Below, piece by piece: positions 1-5,076 of a stretch of 5,766 bases of DNA (the stretch's first letter is position 1; every line of letters starts with the position of its first letter). The notes under the pieces were generated by a model. That model was not told where the DNA came from. It made no database searches and saw only the letters and a list, made by a program, of their open reading frames with translations. Source of the DNA: JBEINZ01 sp040377825 (GTDB lineage Bacteria > Pseudomonadota > Alphaproteobacteria > Rhizobiales > Ancalomicrobiaceae); contig JBEINZ010000201.1 in NCBI GenBank assembly GCA_040377825.1, positions 1-5,766 on the forward strand, in the 5' to 3' direction. The translations under genes and the position numbers were made by a program.

Positions 1-312
1 CCACAACAGGTCAACCACACCACCGGATAGTCGTCCGGCCGCCTTTTCGGCGACGACCTTCGAGACAGCGTCGGCAGTATCCGAGATTTTAACGTGCTGC
101 AAGGTGACACCGTACCGGCGCTTTACTTGCTCGCCGACCCAAGCGATATAATCGTTTATCGCTGGCTCGCCGGCCCAAGCGTACCAGTAAACGGTTTGGC
201 CTTTGGCAGATTCTTTAATTGCAGACCAATTGGATAGTTGTGGTTCGGCGGTGGCAGACGCACTGAATAACAACATGATCAAAACGGCACGCCACACCAA
301 GGCTCTCAACAT
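1..312 (-). CDS. ynjB: YnjB-type ABC transporter solute-binding protein, N-terminal part (cut by window edge)
   Basis: An open frame runs on the minus strand from an ATG at 312-310 to the window edge, giving 104 codons with no stop. The start is supported by a GGAGA ribosome site (minus strand, at 325-321) 8 bases upstream. Residues 1-22 form a typical Sec signal peptide: Arg-containing start, hydrophobic LIMLLF core, and a probable cleavage after the Ala-Thr-Ala at 20-22. The mature part contains GQTVYWYAWAG (38-48), NDYIAWVGE (53-61), VKRRYGVTL (63-71) and EKAAG (89-93), which I recognise from memory as the conserved N-terminal block of the YnjB family (COG4134). That family is the periplasmic component of the poorly characterised YnjBCD importer; its substrate is not firmly established, with thiamine-like compounds suggested. 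The matching permease and ATPase would lie to the left of the window. Codons here are less GC-rich than in the mod and tup genes. Identity is by motif recall, not alignment. Confidence 0.8.
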   Translation of the reverse strand, partial: MLRALVWRAVLIMLLFSASATAEPQLSNWSAIKESAKGQTVYWYAWAGEPAINDYIAWVGEQVKRRYGVTLQHVKISDTADAVSKVVAEKAAGRLSGGVVDLLW

Positions 313-493
313 CAATCTATTCTCCGAGGTCCGACCTACAACCGAACGCGATGCTTGAAGGAAGATTAAACGCGAACACCCGAGTACGCGTCACATCGAT
401 AACAGTGCAGCGCCAGTCCGTCCAGTAAAGGTTTCGTCAGTCACAAAATAGTGAAAAATTTATTGAATCTCGTGAAATCGTTCATGGTAAGCG

Positions 494-522
494 ATTATTC
501 TGTGCTTTGTATATCCAGTTAA
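494..522 (-). promoter_or_regulatory. Candidate sigma-70-type promoter for the ynjB-like gene
   Basis: On the minus strand a TTAACT hexamer (522-517; 4 of 6 to TTGACA) is followed after exactly 17 bases by AATAAT (499-494; 5 of 6 to TATAAT). It points towards the ynjB-like gene and would start transcription near 487. The region is AT-rich, so chance matches are possible; the support is the spacing and the tandem repeat immediately upstream. Confidence 0.35.
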
Positions 523-524
523 TT

Positions 525-546
525 GATGAATTCGACAGATGAATTC
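525..546. repeat. Tandem 9-bp direct repeat GATGAATTC, possible operator
   Basis: GATGAATTC occurs at 525-533 and again, identical, at 538-546, a 13-bp period. Each copy includes an EcoRI-like GAATTC palindrome. The pair sits just upstream of the candidate -35 hexamer of the minus-strand promoter at 494-522, where activators commonly bind. No family of regulator can be assigned from the sequence. Confidence 0.45.
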
Positions 547-592
547 AGAATCACTGAATTACTCCCAATAGATCGGCCATCTGGGTGAAGCA

Positions 593-1387
593 TCAATTGG
601 TCCTTGGTGCCGCCAGATACGTGAAGCCTTGCCGCTCGAAGGCCGCTCGGGCGGAGCTGGACCCAAGGAACGTGAAGAAGGCGCGGCCTTCGTCAGTCGC
701 GGTTGCGGTCAAAGCGGCGGGGTAGACGATGTCAGGGTGGCTAGAGGCAGGAAAGGTGCCGACGACACTCACGTTCGGCTCGACCTTGGCGTCAGTCAAA
801 TACACGATGCCGAGCGGCGCCTCGCCACGGGCAACAAAGATCAACGCGGTGCGCACGCTTTCGGCTTCGGCGAGCCGATCCTTAACGGCATCCCAGGCCT
901 GAAGCGATTGGAGCGCAGCCTTGGCATATTTACCGGCAGGCACGGAGGCGACCTGAGCGGTCGCCAATCGACCATCCCCGAGACGAGAAACGAGTATCGA
1001 AGAAAGATCCGGACCGACAGCGGTCGGCGTGGCGCCCTTCGGCCCAACCAAGACTAGTCGATTTCCAAGTATGTTGACCCGCGAACTTGGCTGGATCAGC
1101 GACTTTTTCTCAGCATAGTCCATCCATTCCAGATCGGCGGAGATGAAGACTTCCGCCGGCGCGCCTTGCTCGATCTGGCGGACGAGCGCGGAGGTCGCGG
1201 CATAGGAGATGGTGACTTTGCGGCCGGTATTGGTCGTCCATGTCGACGCGATCTCGTCAAGGGCGTTTTTCAAGCTGGCGGCGGCGAAAACAACAACATC
1301 CCCCTGCCCTTGGGCACGCGCCGGACCAATCACCATTGTCGATACGGCAACCAAGGCAGCGGCGAGAATGGACCAATAATTGATCAT
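593..1387 (-). CDS. modA: Molybdate ABC transporter periplasmic binding protein ModA
   Basis: A 264-residue protein, the normal size for ModA. It captures molybdate (often tungstate too) in the periplasm and hands it to ModBC. Residues 1-25 are a Sec signal peptide, cleaved probably after Ala-Arg-Ala (23-25). Family motifs in order are VFAAASL (33-39), SYAATSALVRQIEQGAPAEV (61-80) with FISADLEWMDYA (81-92), VPAGKYA (149-155), and the AESVRTALIFVARGEAPLGI block followed by VYLTDA (175-200). By position, Ser38, Ser66, Ala151, Val178 and Tyr196 match the five oxyanion-contacting residues known in E. coli ModA, so the pocket looks intact. The ATG at 1387-1385 has an AAGGGAG sequence 10 bases upstream, slightly far but acceptable. 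Unusually, the gene is divergent from modBC instead of leading the operon. Confidence 0.95.
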   Translation of the reverse strand: MINYWSILAAALVAVSTMVIGPARAQGQGDVVVFAAASLKNALDEIASTWTTNTGRKVTISYAATSALVRQIEQGAPAEVFISADLEWMDYAEKKSLIQPSSRVNILGNRLVLVGPKGATPTAVGPDLSSILVSRLGDGRLATAQVASVPAGKYAKAALQSLQAWDAVKDRLAEAESVRTALIFVARGEAPLGIVYLTDAKVEPNVSVVGTFPASSHPDIVYPAALTATATDEGRAFFTFLGSSSARAAFERQGFTYLAAPRTN

Positions 1388-1503
1388 GCCTTGCGATCTC
1401 CCTTCGAAAGCGCTTGGATCGCGCGTAACGTTGCACCCATGGTTTCAGACTAGTCAGTTCTCGCCGTGGACTCGATTTCAAACTGTATTTTCAGGATGTT
1501 GCG
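1388..1503. promoter_or_regulatory. Divergent control region between modA and modBC
   Basis: These 116 bases must hold promoters for both modA (leftward) and modBC (rightward). Visible structure is limited to small palindromes: GACTAGTC at 1448-1455 and a near-palindrome GTAACGTTGC around 1424-1433. I found neither the E. coli-type ModE operator (TATATA half-sites) nor a convincing -35/-10 pair. An AGGA ribosome site for modB lies at 1493-1496. Confidence 0.5.
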
Positions 1504-2202
1504 ATGTTCGCACCCACCCCCGAAGAATGGACCGCCATTACGCTCAGCCTCAAGGTTGCGAGCGTCGCAACGCTTGCCAGCTTGCCGATCGCGATCGGTG
1601 TCGCGCTCATGCTGGCGCGCGGCCGCTTCCCTGGAAAGGCCCTATTGGACGGGCTCGTACACTTGCCGTTGGTCCTGCCACCGGTGGTCACCGGATACTT
1701 GCTGTTGATATCGTTCGGTCGCAAAGGTCCGATCGGCTCATTTCTAGAGGCAACGACCGGCCTTGTCTTCTCGTTTCGCTGGACAGGCGCCGCGCTCGCT
1801 GCTGCCGTCATGGGCTTTCCCTTGATGGTCCGGGCGATCCGGCTGTCCATCGAAGGGATAGACCGACGCCTGGAGGCGGCAGCCGGGACGCTCGGCGCGG
1901 GCCGCCTTGCCGTCTTTGTGCTCGTCACTTTGCCACTTGCGCTCCCAGGCGTGGTCGTCGGCGCGATCCTCGCCTTCGCCAAGGCACTCGGCGAGTTCGG
2001 CGCGACGATCACCTTCGTCTCGAACATCCCCGGCCAGACGCAAACCATATCGGCGGCGATCTATGGCGCCACCCAGGTGCCCGGCGGCGACGCTCAGGCC
2101 ATACGGCTGACCGCGATCTCCGTCGTCATCGCATTCGGTGCGCTGATCGTTTCCGAGATGCTCGAACGCCGCGCACGCCGCGCGACAGGTCTGATCGCAT
2201 GA
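1504..2202 (+). CDS. modB: Molybdate ABC transporter inner-membrane permease ModB
   Basis: A 232-residue integral membrane protein, close to the usual ModB length; the homodimer forms the channel for molybdate. The start ATG is preceded by AGGA (1493-1496) at 7 bases. Hydrophobic segments lie at about 12-37, 50-71, 93-112, 137-160 and 203-219, fitting the five-to-six helix BPD_transp_1 fold. Characteristic stretches are the LPLVLPPVVTGYLLL motif (54-68) and SFGRKGPIG (70-78). The cytoplasmic coupling (EAA) loop, LEAAAGTLGAGRLAVFVLVT (123-142) continuing into LPLALPGV, contacts the ATPase. AFAKALGEFGATITFVSNIPG (157-177) is also typical of ModB. The stop codon overlaps the modC start by four bases (ATGA), so the two subunits are translationally coupled. 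A longer reading frame overlapping it in another phase is only the upstream extension of modC. Confidence 0.95.
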   Translation: MFAPTPEEWTAITLSLKVASVATLASLPIAIGVALMLARGRFPGKALLDGLVHLPLVLPPVVTGYLLLISFGRKGPIGSFLEATTGLVFSFRWTGAALAAAVMGFPLMVRAIRLSIEGIDRRLEAAAGTLGAGRLAVFVLVTLPLALPGVVVGAILAFAKALGEFGATITFVSNIPGQTQTISAAIYGATQVPGGDAQAIRLTAISVVIAFGALIVSEMLERRARRATGLIA

Positions 2203-3287
2203 TCGAGATCGACGTTGACTTCGCCCGCGGCGATTTCCGGCTCAAGACGACCTTTCAAAGCTCGGCGAGACTTACGGCTCTTTTTGGGCGCTCCGGCGCC
2301 GGTAAGTCAACGGTCATCGCCCTCATCGCCGGACTTGCGCGACCAGATCGCGGCCGGATCGTTGTTGCCGGCCGCACCCTCGTCGATACGCAGGCAGGCG
2401 TCTTCGTGCCCTCGGCAAAGCGGCGAATTGGACTGGTCTTTCAGGACGCGAACCTCTTTCCGCACATGACCGTGCGGCAAAATCTCGCTTTCGGGCGGCT
2501 ATTCACGCCGCGTCGCGAACGAAGAATACCGTTCGACCCGGTGGTGGAGACGCTCGGCATAGGCGCGCTACTCGATCGGCGGCCGGTGAGCCTGTCTGGC
2601 GGCGAACGGCAGCGGGTGGCGATCGGACGCGCGCTTCTTGCCAGTCCGCGCCTGCTCCTGATGGACGAACCGCTCGCCTCGCTTGATCGACCACGCAAAC
2701 TTGAGATTTTGCCCTTGATCGAGCAATTACGCGACGAATTCGCGATCCCGATCGTCTATGTCAGCCACGCGGTGGAGGAAGTCGCGCGGATCGCGGGGAC
2801 GGTCGTCGTTATGGAGATGGGCGGGATTTCGGCCGTCGGACCTCCGGACACGGTACTTTATAATGCCGACGGCGTCGACCGGTTGCAACTTGCGTCCATC
2901 ATTTCCGCCATGGTGGAAGGATTTGATGCGCAGTACGGCTTGACGCGTCTCGCCCATCCCGCCGGCACGCTTTATCTTCCCGGTCGCGTGGGCCGCACAG
3001 GCGAGGTAATCCACGTGGCTATACGTGCCTCGGACGTGACCTTGGCCGCGGATCCGCCGACGCGGATGACGGTTCAAACGGTCTTGAAGGGCACAATTCT
3101 GCGGCTTCGCGACGCGGACGGCGCGTTGGCGAAGGTGGACATCACGATAGACGGTGGCGGCCGGCTGGTCGCCTTCGCCACACGCATGGGCCTCGACGCG
3201 CTCGGACGAGGTGTGGGTCAGCCCGTGTACGCCTTGATCAAGGCAGTCGCACTAGACGAGCGCGCCGGCGGCGACCTGAACGCGTAA
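2199..3287 (+). CDS. modC: Molybdate ABC transporter ATP-binding protein ModC
   Basis: A 362-residue ATPase that powers molybdate import through ModB. All nucleotide-binding motifs are present: Walker A GRSGAGKS (30-37), Q-loop Gln82, signature LSGGE (132-136), Walker B LLLMDEP (152-158), D-loop SLD (161-163) and H-loop His190. After the ABC domain comes a C-terminal extension; residues about 290-352 (TVQTVLKGTILRL onward) look like one TOBE/Mop oxyanion-binding domain, which in ModC proteins can sense cytoplasmic molybdate. The length agrees with the roughly 350-residue family norm. The frame is open upstream to 1380, but the start at 2199 is chosen because it overlaps the modB stop as ATGA and begins the protein at the standard ModC N-terminus (MIEIDVDFARGDF). 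The DEPLASLD and PIVYVSHAVEEV stretches are strongly ModC-like. Confidence 0.95.
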   Translation: MIEIDVDFARGDFRLKTTFQSSARLTALFGRSGAGKSTVIALIAGLARPDRGRIVVAGRTLVDTQAGVFVPSAKRRIGLVFQDANLFPHMTVRQNLAFGRLFTPRRERRIPFDPVVETLGIGALLDRRPVSLSGGERQRVAIGRALLASPRLLLMDEPLASLDRPRKLEILPLIEQLRDEFAIPIVYVSHAVEEVARIAGTVVVMEMGGISAVGPPDTVLYNADGVDRLQLASIISAMVEGFDAQYGLTRLAHPAGTLYLPGRVGRTGEVIHVAIRASDVTLAADPPTRMTVQTVLKGTILRLRDADGALAKVDITIDGGGRLVAFATRMGLDALGRGVGQPVYALIKAVALDERAGGDLNA

Positions 3288-3414
3288 TTGCGGATCGTCG
3301 CCAGAGTCTGTCCCATTCGGATCGAAGCGATCCGAACGAAAAGGACCGGCTCAAGCTATTAAATGAAGAGCAATTCCCTATCGATCGGATGAGCCCATCC
3401 GATCGGGAAATGCT
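3288..3414. other. Gap between convergent genes, filled by a palindromic repeat module
   Basis: The region between the convergent modC and regulator genes contains no reading frame of interest and is largely made of two inverted repeats, described separately. Because transcription arrives from both sides, these hairpins could end or stabilise both messages. Neither is followed by a long T tract; the most terminator-like context is on the minus strand after the larger hairpin, where TTCATTT follows. Confidence 0.6.
3316..3336. repeat. Perfect 9-bp inverted repeat with 3-base loop
   Basis: TTCGGATCG (3316-3324), loop AAG, then CGATCCGAA (3328-3336): a perfect 9-bp stem. It is not followed by a T run in either direction, so an intrinsic terminator is unlikely. 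It shares the CGGATC/GATCCG core with the larger palindrome about 30 bases away, suggesting both belong to one repeat module. Confidence 0.75.
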
Positions 3415-3416
3415 CT
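3367..3416. repeat. Long interrupted palindrome, probable multicopy intergenic repeat
   Basis: The outer arms AGAGCAATTCC and GGAAATGCTCT pair with a single mismatch. The inner arms CGATCGGATG (3382-3391) and CATCCGATCG (3396-3405) pair perfectly around a 4-base loop, with a short bulge on the left side (3378-3381). The structure would be very stable on either strand. Its style, with AGAGCATTTCC-type ends enclosing a CGATCGGATG core, resembles short palindromic elements that I recall being scattered between genes in Rhizobiales genomes; multicopy status cannot be shown from this window. Its right edge reaches into the regulator's stop codon (3415-3417), so it also forms the immediate 3' end of that message. 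Confidence 0.7.
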
Positions 3417-4296
3417 AAGCATTGAACCGAACGACCCCAGTATTGGAAAGGTCATAACCGCCGAACCCTTCGGCTTGCGCGCGGAAGCGCTCGGTGCGCA
3501 TCAGGTCAAAAAGGCGTTGCGGGCCTTGCTCGAAATAGGTGCGGCGGCGCAAGGCAAGATCGAAGTCCTCCCACGCCAAGGAAATGAAACCGAGGCTATG
3601 GGTCTCGGCCACCGCGCGGGTGGCGACCCCGCAATCGGCATTCCCGGCGCGGATTGCAAGCGCGAGATCTTGGCCCGTGGCAGCCGGCGTGCCGGTCGAA
3701 GCAAGACGGCTGGGCGCAAGGCCTTCGGCCGCGAGCAAAGTGGTCAGGAGCAACTCCGCCCCCGCCCCTTTGCGCCGAAGCGCGAAGCGCGCGCGACGAT
3801 CAACGGCGTCACGCAACGAGGAAAGCCCGCGCGGATTTCCAGGCGCCGTTAGAAGTCCTTGTTCGCGCCGGACAAAACCAATCAGCACCACGTCATGAAA
3901 GCCGCTACCAGAACGCAGGCCCACGATGTTTGCGGCCTCTCCGGTCGTGGGATCGGCCGGATGAAGATGGATCGCGGCGATGGCGATCTCGTCGACCGCG
4001 AGCCGGTCGAGCCCGGCCATCGATCCTTCGCTGAGAAGCGCGAGACCGGATCGGCTTTCCCGCACCGCCCAATCCAAGAGCGGGTCGTTGCTGCCGCCGA
4101 GAATCGGCGGAACAGCGGTCGGTACTACGCCGCCAGCACCAACTGCAAGCCATCGGTCGAGATCAATACGATTGAACAGCCAGCGGCCGGACGCCTTCGA
4201 CGACGGGACGGCGCCGCGCCCAACGAGGTCGTAGAGTTTGCGCTCGCTGAGCCGGAGGTAGATCGCTGCCTCAGGAAGAGTCAGATAGCCTTGCAT
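3415..4296 (-). CDS. HTH regulator with periplasmic-binding-protein-like ligand domain, probable oxyanion-responsive repressor/activator
   Basis: A 293-residue cytoplasmic protein with no signal peptide. Residues about 4-50 (LTLPEAAIYLRLSERKLYDL, then a beta-wing with SGRWLFNRIDLDRWL) form an excisionase/MerR-like HTH_17 DNA-binding domain. After a short linker, residues about 72-290 match the PBP-like superfamily domain found in such regulators: GSMAGLDRLAVDEIAIAAIHLHP (90-112, in the family a GLxxLxxxxxDIAxxHL motif), RREQGLLTAPGNPRGL (143-158), RKGAGAELLLTTLL (175-188) and the AIRAGNADCGVATRAVA block (214-230). This fold is related to ModA/TupA-type domains and suggests binding of an oxyanion or molybdenum/tungsten cofactor precursor. 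It is divergent from tupB, the classic position for a local regulator. The RKGAGA segment departs from the NRQxGSGTR form common in the family. The ATG at 4296-4294 has only a weak upstream ribosome site (GGTG). Ligand and sign of control are inferred. Confidence 0.8.
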   Translation of the reverse strand: MQGYLTLPEAAIYLRLSERKLYDLVGRGAVPSSKASGRWLFNRIDLDRWLAVGAGGVVPTAVPPILGGSNDPLLDWAVRESRSGLALLSEGSMAGLDRLAVDEIAIAAIHLHPADPTTGEAANIVGLRSGSGFHDVVLIGFVRREQGLLTAPGNPRGLSSLRDAVDRRARFALRRKGAGAELLLTTLLAAEGLAPSRLASTGTPAATGQDLALAIRAGNADCGVATRAVAETHSLGFISLAWEDFDLALRRRTYFEQGPQRLFDLMRTERFRAQAEGFGGYDLSNTGVVRFNA

Positions 4297-4377
4297 TGAG
4301 TTGCACCAGCATGAAATTTGTACCGAATTTGCCTGATCTCACCATCCTCCGTTAGAATGCGCAAGTAGGGAGCTTCT
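4297..4377. promoter_or_regulatory. Divergent regulator/tupB control region with small inverted repeat
   Basis: This 81-base interval separates the regulator start from tupB. It contains an inverted repeat, AAATT (4314-4318), seven bases, AATTT (4326-4330), which can also be read as a near-direct repeat (GAAATTTG then GAATTTG). This is a plausible operator for the adjacent HTH protein. The tupB ribosome site AGGGAG lies at 4367-4372, 5 bases before the ATG. Confidence 0.45.
4329..4358 (+). promoter_or_regulatory. Candidate tupBC promoter
   Basis: TTGCCT (4329-4334) and TAGAAT (4353-4358; 5 of 6 to TATAAT) are separated by 18 bases. Transcription would begin near 4365, leaving a very short leader that begins almost at the ribosome site. 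The -35 match is modest. The inverted repeat at 4314-4330 abuts the -35, so a regulator bound there could influence it. Confidence 0.35.
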
Positions 4378-5076
4378 ATGGACCAATACGCGTTCCAGTC
4401 GGCCTTTGACCTCGTTCTCACGCGCGACCCCGCTTTCGTGGCGGTCGTTTCGCTGTCGCTTGGGGTTACGCTGACCGCGGTTGCCATTGCCGCCGTCGTT
4501 GGACTGCCGCTCGGCGCGGCGCTGGCGTTGGCGCGGTTTCCGGGACGATCGCTCGTCATTGTGGTGATCAACGCCTTGATGGGCCTGCCCCCGGTCGTCG
4601 TCGGTTTGATGCTATTCCTGCTCGTCTCGCGCTCTGGCCCACTCGGCTCGCTCGGAGTCTTGTTCACGCCGACCGCCATGGTCCTTGCCCAAACGGTGCT
4701 CGTGCTCCCGATCGTGATCGCGCTAACGCGGCAGATCATCGAGGAACTCTGGCGCGAGTATCGCGACCAACTGCGCTCGATCGGCCTGACGCCGACCCGG
4801 GCAATTCCAACACTCCTCTGGGATGCTCGCTTTAGCCTCGTGACCGCGCTACTCGCGGGCTTCGGCCGGGCAAGCGCCGAGGTCGGCGCGGTGCTGATCG
4901 TCGGCGGCAACATCGCCGGCTATACGCGAACAATGACAACAACAATTGCCTTGGAGACATCGAAGGGTGATCTGCCGCTCGCGCTCGGTCTCGGGCTGGT
5001 CCTGATCGCCTTGACCCTTGCCATAAACGCCGTCGCCTTCGGCGCGAGTCTGATCGGATCGCGCTATGCCGGATGA
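4378..5076 (+). CDS. tupB: Tungstate-type ABC transporter inner-membrane permease TupB
   Basis: A 232-residue membrane permease of the BPD_transp_1 fold, expected to form the channel of a TupABC tungstate importer. Hydrophobic segments lie at about 22-53, 58-84, 98-118, 152-177 and 199-225. The NALMGLPPVVVGLMLFLLVS stretch (65-84) followed by RSGPLGSLGVLFTPTAMVLA (85-104) is a hallmark of TupB-type permeases and differs clearly from the ModB equivalent upstream. The coupling loop with LRSIGLTPTRAI (132-143) and the GFGRASAEVGAVLIVGGNIA segment (161-180) are also characteristic. The start is supported by AGGGAG at 5 bases. The stop overlaps the next gene start as ATGA. Tungstate specificity is inferred from family resemblance; in vivo the system could also carry molybdate or vanadate, since specificity is set by the binding protein, which is not in the window. 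Confidence 0.85.
   Translation: MDQYAFQSAFDLVLTRDPAFVAVVSLSLGVTLTAVAIAAVVGLPLGAALALARFPGRSLVIVVINALMGLPPVVVGLMLFLLVSRSGPLGSLGVLFTPTAMVLAQTVLVLPIVIALTRQIIEELWREYRDQLRSIGLTPTRAIPTLLWDARFSLVTALLAGFGRASAEVGAVLIVGGNIAGYTRTMTTTIALETSKGDLPLALGLGLVLIALTLAINAVAFGASLIGSRYAG

Larger units (their letters stand above)
313..592. other. Non-coding, AT-richer interval between modA and the ynjB-like gene
   Basis: No credible gene on either strand. The stretch separates the modA stop from the start of the next same-strand gene by 280 bases, so the ynjB-like gene is probably transcribed separately from modA. The half nearest modA (about 430-570) is clearly AT-rich and holds the candidate promoter and tandem repeat listed separately. 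The half nearest the ynjB-like start would be a leader of roughly 175 bases. I looked in it for a TPP riboswitch (CUGAGA element) and saw none, and I see no clear T-tract terminator after modA. Confidence 0.7.

Noticed and set aside
313..490. TPP riboswitch in the leader of the ynjB-like gene, considered because of the suggested thiamine link
   Set aside because: The conserved CUGAGA and other THI-box elements are absent on the relevant strand.
1388..1503. ModE operator or molybdenum-cofactor riboswitch in the modA/modBC gap
   Set aside because: No TATATA-type half-sites of the E. coli ModE box, and the gap is too short and unstructured for the Moco riboswitch.
1491..2048. 185-codon minus-strand frame antisense to modB
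   Set aside because: No recognisable domain and fully covered by modB; a typical shadow frame in high-GC coding DNA.
1380..2198. Upstream 273-codon extension of the modC frame
   Set aside because: It lies over modB in another phase, is arginine-rich like an out-of-frame translation of GC-rich DNA, and the ModC homologous region begins exactly at 2199.
3316..3416. Classic intrinsic terminators for modC or the regulator
   Set aside because: The hairpins are strong, but neither is followed by a proper T tract in the direction of the incoming transcript; a repeat element is the better description, though a termination role is not excluded.
3475..4299. Several plus-strand frames opposite the regulator gene
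   Set aside because: Arg/Pro-rich translations without motifs, mutually overlapping, and antisense to a protein with two recognisable domains.
4281..4913. 210-codon minus-strand frame antisense to tupB
   Set aside because: Low-complexity Ser/Thr/Arg-rich translation with no family motif, opposite a well-supported permease gene.
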